64,000 nt of DNA from Sphingomonas aurea (GTDB lineage: Bacteria > Pseudomonadota > Alphaproteobacteria > Sphingomonadales > Sphingomonadaceae). This document shows, in pieces, positions 52,701 to 61,159 of this stretch. Both the position numbers and the translations under genes were made by a program. The DNA is taken from assembly GCF_030678875.1 (NCBI RefSeq), contig NZ_JAUUDS010000004.1:62001-126000 (forward strand), written 5' to 3'. The notes under the pieces are model-generated. The model was not told the origin of the DNA. It was given only the letters and a program-made list of their open reading frames with translations, and did not search any database. The stretch's first letter is position 1; each line of letters starts with the position of its first letter.

Positions 52701-53090
52701 GTCGCGGGTCATCACCAGCCCGTCCTTGCCCCGCACGTCGAAGGTCGCGGGCACCAGCCAGTCGAGCGTGCCGACATGCTGGCGCAGCGAGGCGATGCCC
52801 GCATCGTCGCCAGGCACGTAGAAGCCGATCGTCAGCGGCGTGTTGGGCGCATCCGCCGTCCGGAGCGGCAACCAGCGGCGATGGTGCGCGGCCGCGCTGC
52901 TGCGCGGCGCGAACAGCTCGCCATGGCGCCGTGCGAAGGGCAGCGGCAGGCCGATCGCGCGCGGCGTCATCACCAGCGTCGTGGCAAAGGCGATCGCCGC
53001 CAGGACGATCGCCGCGATCAGGACCGCCACCGCGCGCCGGGCCCGAACGCCGCGCCGGCCGCTCGGATCGAAGAAAATGGGCTTGCTCAC
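49782..53090 (-). CDS. Trimodular GH18-like / polysaccharide deacetylase / GT2 fusion protein
   Basis: 1102 residues. A membrane anchor near 20-42 leads to a periplasmic GH18-like domain (about 85-400) with LVMDFENLP near 192, where the Glu of DFEN is the expected catalytic residue. A NodB-type deacetylase follows (about 455-660) with TFDDGPDPDW, GNHTYTHPNL and ILLHDGGGDR, the metal and catalytic motifs. A second membrane stretch (about 680-705) places a GT2 processive synthase (about 725-960) in the cytoplasm, with VSVIIPAYNEE, DADTQF, LAEDQD and QRYRW, the complete D, DxD, ED and QxxRW set. Four or so helices end the protein. One chain could make, deacetylate and trim a beta-linked amino-sugar polymer. 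Confidence 0.9.
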   Translation of the reverse strand: MSKPIFFDPSGRRGVRARRAVAVLIAAIVLAAIAFATTLVMTPRAIGLPLPFARRHGELFAPRSSAAAHHRRWLPLRTADAPNTPLTIGFYVPGDDAGIASLRQHVGTLDWLVPATFDVRGKDGLVMTRDPQLDRLLAETPRPPRLLPMVQNLNNDSWDGATIAQLVGHRAARRQLIDRLVKAVQTQHDAGLVMDFENLPADAIGNYISFLAQLRAAMPKGTTLAVTAPAGDADWPLARLARVTDRVILMAYDEHWESGAAGPVASQPWFLRVVEDAVRQVGRDRLVVALGSYAYDWHEGGADALSIEDAWLAAHDSQAPILFDPASGNAGFAYQDGGVRHQIWMLDAATSWNQLVALRRLGLDDVALWRMGSEDPGLWADLAAFRTPAGIPKLAVLRSPLNVDVEGNGEILRITAQPTEGRRQVGFDRQGIIRREDYHALPTPYVVQRAGALPKTVALTFDDGPDPDWTPPMLDILEQAHVPATFFVIGENALEHPQLLRRMVADGDEIGNHTYTHPNLADTGEHTTRLELNATQRLIEAYTGRSTTLFRAPYFGDAEPTTADEIGPALLAQDQGYTVVGLHVDPNDWQRPGTDAIVSQVVSQVEAATPTSSGNVILLHDGGGDRAQTVAALPQIIRALRARGYRFVTASELVGVSPAVAMPRVTGRDLLAVRTDVAVFVVLAIVAGVLAWLFYLAIALGIARAVLLAGLAWWQARWQRPTPPDHAPTVSVIIPAYNEERVIADSVARVLASDYPGLEVIVADDGSRDRTSAIVAERFAGDPRVTLLTLVNGGKAAALNRALLQARGEIVIALDADTQFEPTTIARLARWFADPALGAVAGDARVGNRVNLVTRWQAVEYITAQNLERRALAGFEAMTVVPGAVGAWRRAALDAVGGYPEDTLAEDQDLTIAIQRAGWRVTYDPGAVAWTEAPETFRALAKQRYRWAFGTLQCLWKHRGILRSGRPAGLARIGLPQAWLFQIAFAAISPLIDLALLLSIIGTGVRIAQHGWAQTSGDVGRMGLYWLAFTAIDVACGWVAYRLDRHQARYPAHLLVAQRLVYRQIMYWVVLRAIASAIGGWIVGWGKLERTGSVQTGSGSAA

Positions 53091-53272
53091 ATCAACTCCC
53101 GTCCGGCGCTGTCGATACCGGATGCGTCGCTCCTAGGCGGCAATGCCCTGCGACGGGGTGTGCGACACATGAACTCTTCGTCATGTACCGCGAGGGCGGA
53201 TCGAGGGATCGTCGCGACGGCTGCGACGTTCCCACCGGCACGGTCGCATCGGCGACGATTGGGGGAACGGAC

Positions 53273-53794
53273 ATGACAAAGGCTCCGCATCACGACGCGA
53301 CGGCGATCGGCTCGCTCGCCGAGCTGGAGGCGATCCGCGACGACTGCCGCCGCATGGTGACCAAGCGCGCGCTGGTGTCCGCCGGCGCTGCGGTCGTGCC
53401 GATCCCCGGCGCCGACCTGGTCGCCGACATCGGCATCCTGACCAACCTGCTGCCCGCGATCAGCGAGCGGTTCGGCCTGCGCGAGGAGCAGGTGCGCAAG
53501 ATGGATCCCGGCCGCGCGCAGCAGGTGCTGGTCCTCGCGTCCAGCCTGGGCAACACCTTTATCGGCCGCGCGGTAACCAAGCGGATGGTGGTCGCGGTAC
53601 TGCGCCGGATGGGGGTGCGGCTCGCCGCCGGCTCCGCCGCCCGCTACGTCCCGCTGATCGGGTCGGCGGCGGCGGCGTCGATCAGCTTCGGCGCGATGAA
53701 GCTGGCCGGCAACGCGCATATCGAGGACTGCTACGCCACCGTGAAGGCGCTGCTGCCCGCCCCCGAGCGGCCCGCGCTGAAGCAGGGCGCCTGA
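53273..53794 (+). CDS. Small protein with DUF697-like Gly/Ala-rich segment, function unknown
   Basis: 173 residues. GGGGGA lies before the ATG. The central part ALVSAGAAVVPIPGADLVAD followed by ILTNLLPAISERFGL resembles the hydrophobic C-terminal module of DUF697-type GTPase-associated membrane proteins, and a second hydrophobic run (ARYVPLIGSAAAASISFG) may be a membrane hairpin. No GTPase is next to it. The stop is two bases before the GTG of the AI-2E family gene, so cotranslation is likely. The 182-base gap upstream shows no gene. Confidence 0.7.
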   Translation: MTKAPHHDATAIGSLAELEAIRDDCRRMVTKRALVSAGAAVVPIPGADLVADIGILTNLLPAISERFGLREEQVRKMDPGRAQQVLVLASSLGNTFIGRAVTKRMVVAVLRRMGVRLAAGSAARYVPLIGSAAAASISFGAMKLAGNAHIEDCYATVKALLPAPERPALKQGA

Positions 53795-53796
53795 AC

Positions 53797-54891
53797 GTGG
53801 CATTGAACAGACAGCGGGTCGAGAATGGCGGCCTGATCCTCTTCCTCGTCCTCATCACGGTCGCGCTGACGCTGGTCGTGTCGAGCTTCATCGGTGCTCT
53901 GTTATGGGCGGTGCTGGGTGCGCTGCTGTTCCAGCCGCTGTTCCAGCGCCTGCTGCGGCACTGGCCGGGGCGGCGCAACCTGGCCGCGGCGGTGACCATC
54001 CTCATCATCACCGTCGCCGTCGTGCTGCCGGCGATGATCGTCGCCAGCATGGTCGTCGAGCAGGCGGCGGGCGTGTACCAGCAGATCCGCGCCGGCCAGA
54101 TCAACTTCGCCGCCTATTTCCAGCAGGTCCACGACGCGCTGCCGAACCGGTTGCAGCAGCTGCTCGACAGTTCGGGCTTCGACAGTTTCGAGCGAGCGCA
54201 GGCGCAGATCACGCAGGCCGTGAGCAGCAGCGCGTCGACGCTGGCGCAGCGCGCCTTCTCGATCGGCGCCAATGCGGCGGCGTTCCTGCTGGCGTTCGGC
54301 GTCGGGCTCTATGTCCTCTATTTCCTGCTGCGCGACGGCGAGCGGATCGGCCCGGCGGTCGTCCGCGCGCTGCCGCTGGATGCGGGCGTGGCGCAGCGGC
54401 TGGCCGACAAGTTCGTCAGCGTGGTGCGCGCCACGATCAAGGGATCGGGCGTCGTCGCGATCGTGCAGGGCGCGCTGGGTGCGATCACCTTCTGGATCGT
54501 CGGGCTGCCCGCGGCGCTGCTCTGGGGCATGCTGATGGCGATCGCGGCGCTGCTGCCGGCGATCGGTCCGGCGATCATCTGGGCGCCGGTCGCCGTCTAC
54601 CTGCTCGCCACCGGTGCGATCTGGCAGGCGGTGGTGGTGATCCTGTCAGGCGTGCTGGTGATCGGGCTGGCCGACAACATCCTGCGCCCGATCCTGGTCG
54701 GGCGCGACACCGGCATCCCCGACTGGCTGGTGCTGGTGACCACGCTCGGCGGCATCGACCTGATCGGGCTGAGCGGCATCGTCGTCGGTCCGCTGGCGGG
54801 GGCGCTGTTCATCACCGGCTGGCAGATCCTGACCGAGCAGCGGCACGACCATTCCTCCCCTGCAAGGGGAGGTGGCAGCCCGCAGGGCTGA
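53797..54891 (+). CDS. AI-2E family (PerM) transporter-like membrane protein
   Basis: 364 residues with about eight membrane segments. NGGLILFLVLITVALTLV and ALLWAVLGALLFQPLFQRLL open the family domain; VLYFLLRDGERIGPAVVRAL, KGSGVVAIVQGALGAITFWI and ILRPILVGRDTGIPDWLVLV are typical later blocks. Family members export small solutes or Na+/H+ or are of unknown role. GTG start. The last ten or so residues ([12 protein letters not shown]) are encoded by the palindromic element at 54853, so the repeat has landed in and changed the C-terminus. Confidence 0.9.
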   Translation: MALNRQRVENGGLILFLVLITVALTLVVSSFIGALLWAVLGALLFQPLFQRLLRHWPGRRNLAAAVTILIITVAVVLPAMIVASMVVEQAAGVYQQIRAGQINFAAYFQQVHDALPNRLQQLLDSSGFDSFERAQAQITQAVSSSASTLAQRAFSIGANAAAFLLAFGVGLYVLYFLLRDGERIGPAVVRALPLDAGVAQRLADKFVSVVRATIKGSGVVAIVQGALGAITFWIVGLPAALLWGMLMAIAALLPAIGPAIIWAPVAVYLLATGAIWQAVVVILSGVLVIGLADNILRPILVGRDTGIPDWLVLVTTLGGIDLIGLSGIVVGPLAGALFITGWQILTEQRHDHSSPARGGGSPQG

Positions 54892-54993
54892 CGGAGGGGT
54901 GTCGCCGCCAGTTGGTCGGCGCGCCCCTCGCGGCCGGGGACACCCCTCCACCACCGGCTGCGCCGGCGGTCCCCCTCCCCTTGCAGGGGAGGA
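54853..54993. repeat. Palindromic element, copy 2 of family shared with 9891-10025
   Basis: End hairpins CTCCCCTGCAAGGGGAG (54854-54872 region) and CTCCCCTTGCAGGGGAG (54974-54992 region). The interior GGTGGCAGCCCGCAGGGC and CGGCTGCGCCGGCGGTCC matches the reverse complement of copy 1. It covers the last codons of the AI-2E gene and the upstream gap of the aminopeptidase gene. Confidence 0.85.
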
Positions 54994-55063
54994 TCGGTCA
55001 GCTACCCCCTTGTTGCGCAACACATTTGGCGGCAACTCAACCCCACACCGTCAAGGATCATCG

Positions 55064-57694
55064 ATGCGCGCCTTCCTGTCCGCCGCCTGCCTCTCGCTTC
55101 TTTCCACCACTGCACTGGCCCAGACGACCGACCCCGCCGCCCCGCTCGGCAAGCTGTCCGACGCGGCGCGGCCGACCGGCTATCGCATCGACATGACGAT
55201 CGATCCGAACCAGCCGCGCTTCTCCGGCCATGACGAGATCGACACCGTCGTGAAGGCGCCCACGCGCAAGCTCTACCTCCACGGCCGCGACCTGAAGGTG
55301 ACGCGCGCGGTCGCGCTGGTCGGTGGCCGGCCGATCGCCGCAACCTGGACGCAGGTCGATCCGACCGGCGTCGTCCGGCTCGACTTCGCCGCGACGGTGC
55401 CAGCGGGTGCGGTGACGCTGGCGTTCGACTGGTCGGGCACCTTCGCCGACGGGCCGGCGGGGCTCTACCGCGTCAAGGTGGGCGACGCCTGGTACAGCTG
55501 GACCCAGTTCGAATCGATCGACGCGCGCGCCGCCTTCCCCTCGTTCGACGAACCCGGCTTCAAGACCCCCTTCACCATCAGCATCACCACCCGTCCCGGC
55601 CTGAAGACCATCAGCAACGCCCGCGAGACCGGCGTGGCGAAGGCGGGGAAGCTGGAACGCCATGTGTTCGAGGTGACCAAGCCGCTGCCGACCTATCTGG
55701 TCGCGATGGTCACCGGCCCCTTTGCCGAGGACAAGGGCACGGTGCCGGCGACCCCGCAACGCACGACGCCGCTGCCGCTCGGCACCGTCGCCACCGCCGG
55801 GCAGCGCGACCGGCTGGCCTATGCGACGCGCGAGACGCCGCGGATCGTGTCGCTGCTCGAGTCCTATTTCGGTCAGGGCTTCCCCTTCCCCAAGCTCGAC
55901 CAGATCGCCTCGCCGGTGATGCCGGGTGCGATGGAGAATGCCGGCGCCGACATCTATGCCGACAACATCCTGCTGCTCGATCGCGGCGCCACCGTCGCGC
56001 AGCGGCAGGCGTTCGGCATGGTCGTCGCGCACGAACTGTCGCACCAGTGGTTCGGCGACCTCGTCACCCCCGCCTGGTGGGACGATCTGTGGCTGAACGA
56101 GAGCTTCGCCAACTGGATGGGCTTCCGCATCGGCAATGAGTGGCGGCCCGAGCTGAACATCGGCGTCGGTGCGCTGGCCGAGGGCTTTGACGCGATGGAC
56201 ATCGATTCGCTCGAGGTCGGCCGCGCCATCCACCAGCCGATCGCCACCAATGCCGAGATCGACAGCGCGTTCGATGGCATCACCTATGGCAAGGGCGGCC
56301 AGGTCGTGGCGATGATCGCCGCCTGGCTGGGCGACGAGAAGTTCCGTTCGGGCGTGCGCCTCCACATGCAGCGCCACGCCTATGGCAATGCGACGTCCGA
56401 GCAGTTCTTCGCCAGCCTGGCGGAGGGCGCGAAGGATCCCCGCGTCGTTCCGGCACTGAAGAGCTTCGTCGACCAGCAGGGCGTGCCGGTGGTCAGCGTC
56501 GTCCGCAACGGTGACCGGCTGACGCTCACCCAGTCGCGCTACGCCTTCCTCGGCAGCACGCCGAAGGCCGAGCGCTGGTCGGTGCCGGTCTGCGTCGGCG
56601 CGGTCGGCGGCACCGCACGCAGTTGCACGCTGCTCGACGGACCGAACGCGACGATCGCCAGCCCCGGCGCGGGCGCGATCGTCCCCAATGCGGGCGGCAC
56701 CGGCTATTACCGGTTCGACCTGGCACCAGCCGACTGGAAGGCGCTGATCGCCGCCGGCGGGACGCTGCCGGCGGGCGATGCGCTCGCCACGATCGACAGC
56801 CTGTGGGCGCAGTTCCGCGCCGGCAAGGGACAGGCCGGCTGGCTGGTCGACGCCGCGCGCACGATGGCTGCAAACGCCTATCCGGTCGCCGCGGTCGGCA
56901 ATGGCCAGCGGCTCGCGGGGCTGCGCGCGGAGGGCATGATCGGTGCGGATGCGCTGCCCGCATATCGTGCGCTGATGGCGCGGACCTATGCTCCGCGTCT
57001 CACTGCGCTCGGCTTCGATCCCGCCGACGGCGCACATGCCGACGACGCACCCGACCGGCAGAGCCTGCGCGAGGCACTGGTCGGGCTGGTGGCGGAGGAG
57101 GCGCAGGACCCGGCGGTGCGCGCCACGCTGGTAAAGGCGGCGCGCGCCTATCTGGGTGGCGACGTCCGGGCGCTGGATCAGGCGTATCTCGGCCAGGCGC
57201 TGCGCCTGCTGGTCGAGGAACAGGGGGTCGCGATGGCGAAGACGCTGTTCGACCGCGCCGTGACCAGTCAGGATTCGGTGTTCCGCAGCGCCGCGCTCTC
57301 CGCGGTGGCGAGCAGCGGCCGTCCCGACGTGGCCCGCTGGTTGCTGGCACTGACCGACGACCGGATGCGCTCGACCGAGCGGGTCGAGGCGGTCGTGACG
57401 CTGGCGCAGACCGGCGGGACCGCAGAGCTGGCGGGCAACTGGGTGCTGACCAACTATGATCGGATCGCCGCTGGCACCAACGGCGTGTTCCTGGCCGGCC
57501 GCCTGCCCCGCGTCTTCGCCGGCCAGTGCGACGCGGCCACCGCGCGCCGGGTCGAGGCGGTGCTCGGCCCCAAGGTGCGCGCCCAGAACGCCGCGGTCCT
57601 CGCCTTCGACCGGATGGTCGAGACCATCCGCCACTGCGGCGACCTGAAGGCCGCCCGCTCCGCCGAGGTGACCGCCGCGATCCGGGTAGGGTAG
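55064..57694 (+). CDS. M1 family metallo-aminopeptidase
   Basis: 876 residues, exported (MRAFLSAACLSLLSTTALAQ). Zinc aminopeptidase that trims N-terminal residues of peptides in the periplasm. The substrate motif GAMEN and the zinc site HELSHQWFGDLVTPAWW, with the downstream Glu in LWLNESFANWMG, are intact, and the C-terminal ERAP1-like helical domain is complete. AAGGA precedes the ATG. It is the only gene on this strand between two convergent or repeat-bordered neighbours. Confidence 0.95.
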   Translation: MRAFLSAACLSLLSTTALAQTTDPAAPLGKLSDAARPTGYRIDMTIDPNQPRFSGHDEIDTVVKAPTRKLYLHGRDLKVTRAVALVGGRPIAATWTQVDPTGVVRLDFAATVPAGAVTLAFDWSGTFADGPAGLYRVKVGDAWYSWTQFESIDARAAFPSFDEPGFKTPFTISITTRPGLKTISNARETGVAKAGKLERHVFEVTKPLPTYLVAMVTGPFAEDKGTVPATPQRTTPLPLGTVATAGQRDRLAYATRETPRIVSLLESYFGQGFPFPKLDQIASPVMPGAMENAGADIYADNILLLDRGATVAQRQAFGMVVAHELSHQWFGDLVTPAWWDDLWLNESFANWMGFRIGNEWRPELNIGVGALAEGFDAMDIDSLEVGRAIHQPIATNAEIDSAFDGITYGKGGQVVAMIAAWLGDEKFRSGVRLHMQRHAYGNATSEQFFASLAEGAKDPRVVPALKSFVDQQGVPVVSVVRNGDRLTLTQSRYAFLGSTPKAERWSVPVCVGAVGGTARSCTLLDGPNATIASPGAGAIVPNAGGTGYYRFDLAPADWKALIAAGGTLPAGDALATIDSLWAQFRAGKGQAGWLVDAARTMAANAYPVAAVGNGQRLAGLRAEGMIGADALPAYRALMARTYAPRLTALGFDPADGAHADDAPDRQSLREALVGLVAEEAQDPAVRATLVKAARAYLGGDVRALDQAYLGQALRLLVEEQGVAMAKTLFDRAVTSQDSVFRSAALSAVASSGRPDVARWLLALTDDRMRSTERVEAVVTLAQTGGTAELAGNWVLTNYDRIAAGTNGVFLAGRLPRVFAGQCDAATARRVEAVLGPKVRAQNAAVLAFDRMVETIRHCGDLKAARSAEVTAAIRVG

Positions 57695-57698
57695 CGTC

Positions 57699-58193
57699 TC
57701 AGTCGCCAAGCGCCGCGAGCAGCTGCGCCTTGGTCATGGTCGAGCGGCCGGCGATACCCCGGCGGCGGGCCTGCTCGTACAACTCCTTGCGGGTGCGGTG
57801 GTCGCGGTACGGGCGGGTCTGAGCGGCGATGTCGGCGGGCTGGGCGGAGTGCTGCTTGCCCTTCCTGGTGTCGGCGCGCTTGCGGGCGGTGGTCCGCGCA
57901 TAGTCTTCGTTGGACAGATGCTCGCGCGCGGCCTTGGGCAGATAGCGCTCATGCGTCTTGCCGCTGGGTGCGCCCGACTTCGTCCCCCAGTCCTCTTCGG
58001 TCCATTCGTGCAAGGAGTTGTGCGGATCCTTGCGCCCCTTGTAGCCGCCGCCGCGCTTCTTGTACTCGGCCACCGCGAGCTGCGCCTTGCGCGCGGACCA
58101 TTCGCCCGGCTCGCCGCCCTTCGCCCCGGCGGTCACCTCGTCCTTCACCCTGGCCCAGAGATCGGGATCGTCGCGGGTCGCCGTGCTGCTCAT
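57699..58193 (-). CDS. DUF5872-type basic protein with SAP-like C-terminus
   Basis: 164 residues, very rich in Lys and Arg. WSARKAQLAVAEYKKRGGGY is the mark of DUF5872 proteins. Later KTHERYLPKAAREHLSNEDY and the C-terminus AGRSTMTKAQLLAALGD, which looks like a SAP or Rho-N DNA/RNA-binding helix pair. Likely nucleic-acid binding, role unknown. The start is the ATG opening MSSTATRDDPDLW; an upstream GGAAC/GTT pair resembles a general-stress sigma factor promoter (see findings). Confidence 0.8.
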   Translation of the reverse strand: MSSTATRDDPDLWARVKDEVTAGAKGGEPGEWSARKAQLAVAEYKKRGGGYKGRKDPHNSLHEWTEEDWGTKSGAPSGKTHERYLPKAAREHLSNEDYARTTARKRADTRKGKQHSAQPADIAAQTRPYRDHRTRKELYEQARRRGIAGRSTMTKAQLLAALGD

Positions 58194-58244
58194 GCGTCCG
58201 GAAACCGGATAGCGGGTCGTCCTGTTCCATCCGTTACGCAAGCG

Positions 58245-58274
58245 AAAGCCGCCCCCTCGCTGAAAGGGAGCGGC
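58245..58274 (-). terminator. Probable terminator of the PEP-CTERM gene
   Basis: On the minus strand after the PEP-CTERM stop, GCCGCTCCCT pairs with GGGGGCGGC (with G-U pairs) around a short loop, followed by TTTCGCTT. Confidence 0.6.
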
Positions 58275-58297
58275 AATCACCTGCCGATGTGGCGATA

Positions 58298-59032
58298 TCA
58301 GGCGATGGCGACGTTCGTGCTGCGACGGCGATAACGGGCGGTCGCGCCGACCATCGCGAAGCCGACGAGCATCATCGCCCAGGTGGCGGGCTCGGGCACG
58401 GCGGTCATCGCGACGTTGTCGAGGGTGGCGATCGGCGGCAGGCCGTTCGGCGTACCGATCGACAGGAACGACAGGACCTGGCTGGTGCTGGTCGCGGTGA
58501 AGGTGCGCGACACGGTGTTCCAGCCGGTGAAGCCGTGGCTGACATTGTTCAGGATGGTGGTGCTGAACGAGTCGTTGCCGAAGCCGACCAGCAGCTGCTC
58601 GGTCGTCGCGCCATCACGGCTCTGCAGCTGGCCCGCGCCCCACTCGAAGGTCAGCAGATACTGCTGGCCGATCGTCAGGCCGTTGATGACCTGCTGGACC
58701 GCACCGCGCGCCGTCGAGTCGCCGTCGAGCGCCAGGAAGTTGCCGCCCTGCGAGCTGGCATTGGCGGCCCACATCTTTTCCTTGTTGGTGTAGGCATAGG
58801 TGCCCGCGGCATTGCCGGTCGTGGCGTTGGCGGCGTTGAACAGCAGGTTGTAGCCACCGGTCGACGTCCAGCCCGCAACGGTGCCGGCGTTGCCGATCTG
58901 GAAGTTGCCGGTCGACGAGGTCGTCGTGGTCGACTCGAACCCGCCATTGGTGACCAGGTTCAGGTTCGCTGCCGAAGCAGGTGCAGCCGCAGCGACAGTC
59001 ATGGCGGCGACGGCGAAAGCGATCTTCTTCAT
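58298..59032 (-). CDS. PEP-CTERM sorted exported protein
   Basis: 244 residues. Signal peptide KKIAFAVAAMTVAAAAPASA, a Thr/Ser/Gly/Asn-rich middle (NGGFESTTTTSSTGNFQIG) with a jelly-roll-like carbohydrate/galactose-binding look, and the sorting tail VPEPATWAMMLVGFAMVGATARYRRR from about residue 213 onward (PEP motif, hydrophobic helix, Arg cluster). The exosortase/archaeosortase system anchors or releases such proteins at the envelope. GGGGAA lies before the ATG. The gene has a terminator and an A/T-rich upstream region of over 600 bases, indicating separate regulation. Confidence 0.9.
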   Translation of the reverse strand: MKKIAFAVAAMTVAAAAPASAANLNLVTNGGFESTTTTSSTGNFQIGNAGTVAGWTSTGGYNLLFNAANATTGNAAGTYAYTNKEKMWAANASSQGGNFLALDGDSTARGAVQQVINGLTIGQQYLLTFEWGAGQLQSRDGATTEQLLVGFGNDSFSTTILNNVSHGFTGWNTVSRTFTATSTSQVLSFLSIGTPNGLPPIATLDNVAMTAVPEPATWAMMLVGFAMVGATARYRRRSTNVAIA

Positions 59033-59651
59033 GTCATTTCCCCAGTTCAGCGACAATCCCGTGTTGACCCCATGTCTTCATCGATTGCCGAGCAAATGAA
59101 AACACTATTGGCCGATCACCACTCGATCTCTGGATCGTCCTCGTGTCCGGCTTGTCATCGAATTATGTCCGGGTCGGACGGCGGTCAATATTACCTGAAC
59201 AGCCGTTCAGATTTACCACCGTATCTCATCATGAACAGCTTAATAGTTAAAGTAGATTTAACCATTCATCTCGATGAAAATGCGGAATAATCACAATCCA
59301 AAATGTTGATTACCATTCCGGATGCACCGGTTCATGAAACGAGATCGTCCCACAACGAAACTGTCCGACTTGGGTGTAAGATTTTCGCAAACTCCATGAC
59401 CTTGAGTTGGAGAACACTGAAATAATTGATGTTTTTCTGCAAAAGGCGTTGTTTTGGCCTATCGAGCGCGGTTGGCGGCCAATTCGCCGCTGGCGTTGCC
59501 ACGGCCCGGATCGCTGCCGTTTCGTGCCAAAACTGGATTCAGGGACTTGGCGATCTGGACGTCGACGGCGGCTCGCCGCGCATCGCAATCGTTCCGTCGG
59601 GCACAGTCATTGCGGTTCCGCTTGCGCGGACAGAGCGGGCATCATGCGTCC
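59033..59651. other. A/T-rich intergenic region between divergent PEP-CTERM and esterase genes
   Basis: Over 600 bases without a convincing gene and visibly richer in A/T than the rest of the window from about 59070 to 59470. It must carry the promoters of two divergent genes. Possible short frames in it lack ribosome sites and recognisable content (see rejected items). Confidence 0.6.
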
Positions 59652-61145
59652 ATGCCGATGCCGTCTTCCGATACAATCACCATTGCTGCCGGCACGGTTC
59701 AGGGCCTGCACGAAGGCGACCTGACCGTGTTTCGCGGCATCCCCTATGCCGCGCCACCCGTGGGCGAGCACCGCTTCGCGCCGCCGCAGCCGGTCCTGCC
59801 CTGGACGGGCATCCGTCCTGCGCACCACGCGGGCCCGAACGCGCCGCAGCGGACCCGCGCGGTGCCCGGGCTGGATGCCACGCCGCTGATCGGCCATGGC
59901 TGGTCGGCGGGCGACGACTATCTGACGCTGGATGTCTGGTGCCCGGCCGGCGCGCGCCAGGCGCTGCCTGTCATGGTCTTCATCCACGGCGGCGGCTTCG
60001 TGCTGGGTAGCAAGGACGCCGCGGTGCAGAGCGGCCAAACCTTCGCGCGTGACGGCATCCTCTATGTCGCGATCAACTATCGGCTGGGTGTCGACGGCTT
60101 CCTGCCGATCCCGGGCGTGCCGACCAATCTGGGCCTGCGCGACATGATCGCCGCGCTGCACTGGGTGCGCGAGAACATCGCGGCATTCGGCGGCGATCCG
60201 GCTAACGTCACCATCTTCGGCGAGAGCGCGGGCGCGATGGCGATCGCCGACCTGATCGCCTCGCCGCTGACCAAGGGACTGTTCCGGCGCGCGATCGTAC
60301 AGAGCGGCCACGGCGCGATGACGCGCGAGGTGGGCGTCGCGCAGCGGCTGGTGAAGAAACTCGCCGACATGCTCGGCGTCACGCCCGACCGCGCCGGGTT
60401 CGAGCGTGTGCCGCCCGGCGAGCGGCTGCTCGATGCGCTGGAGAAGGTGTCGCTGCCCACCGCGCGGATCGACCTGCGCGGTGCCGATGGGCGCGAGCCG
60501 GTGTTCGGCATCAGCCGCTTCATTCCCGTCCACGGCGACGACGTGCTGCCTGTCGAGCCGCTCGCCGCGCTGCGCGCCGGTGCAGGCGCCGATGTCGAGC
60601 TGCTGATCGGCAGCAATCGCGAGGAGATGAACCTCTACCTCGTCCCCACCGGCGTGCGCGAGAAACTGGGCCGGCTGCTGTCCTGGTTCGTGCTGCGCAA
60701 GTCGCAGCCGCGCGCCTGGGCGGTGCTGAAAGCCTATGGCATGGGTAACGGGAAGAAGCCGGGTCATGCCCTTACCGATGCGATGTCGGACCTCGTATTC
60801 CGCTGGCCCGCGCGCCGCTTCGCCGAGGAACATCGTGGTCGCACCCATGTCTACGACTTCGAATGGGGTTCGCCGCGGTACGATGGCGGGCTGGGCGCAT
60901 CGCATGGCATGGAGCTGCCCTTCGTGTTCGACAGCCTGGCGACCTGCACCGGCGAGGACGGGTTGTGCGGCACCGCCCCGCCGCAGGACCTGGCGACCCG
61001 CATCCATGCGCTCTGGGTCCGCTTCGCACGCGACGGTTCGTTGCCCTGGGCGCCGTTCGACCGCGAGACCCGCATCGTCCGCAACCTCGCCGCGGGCGAC
61101 GCGGTGTACGAGCCGGTGATGCCGGCCGCCGCCTTCCTTCCCTGA
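59652..61145 (+). CDS. Type-B carboxylesterase/lipase
   Basis: 497 residues of the alpha/beta-hydrolase family C-type esterases. The oxyanion-hole stretch is VFIHGGGFVLGS, the nucleophile is GESAGAM, the acid Glu is likely in IGSNREEMNLYL and the His in LGASHGMEL. EGDLTVFRGIPYAAPPVGEHRF opens the family domain. Without a signal peptide the enzyme is probably cytoplasmic. I set the start at the ATG beginning MPMPSSDTITIA; the longer open frame upstream is A/T-poor spurious extension. Followed by an SDR gene 14 bases on. Confidence 0.9.
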   Translation: MPMPSSDTITIAAGTVQGLHEGDLTVFRGIPYAAPPVGEHRFAPPQPVLPWTGIRPAHHAGPNAPQRTRAVPGLDATPLIGHGWSAGDDYLTLDVWCPAGARQALPVMVFIHGGGFVLGSKDAAVQSGQTFARDGILYVAINYRLGVDGFLPIPGVPTNLGLRDMIAALHWVRENIAAFGGDPANVTIFGESAGAMAIADLIASPLTKGLFRRAIVQSGHGAMTREVGVAQRLVKKLADMLGVTPDRAGFERVPPGERLLDALEKVSLPTARIDLRGADGREPVFGISRFIPVHGDDVLPVEPLAALRAGAGADVELLIGSNREEMNLYLVPTGVREKLGRLLSWFVLRKSQPRAWAVLKAYGMGNGKKPGHALTDAMSDLVFRWPARRFAEEHRGRTHVYDFEWGSPRYDGGLGASHGMELPFVFDSLATCTGEDGLCGTAPPQDLATRIHALWVRFARDGSLPWAPFDRETRIVRNLAAGDAVYEPVMPAAAFLP

Positions 61146-61159
61146 CCGGAGCGTCCATC

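Noticed and set aside
59072..59290. Plus-strand frame of 72 codons with a CPAC pair in the A/T-rich gap
   Set aside because: No ribosome-binding site and no recognisable fold; coding character is weak.
59310..59588. Minus-strand frame of 92 codons in the same gap
   Set aside because: Arg-rich antisense-like translation with no start signal.
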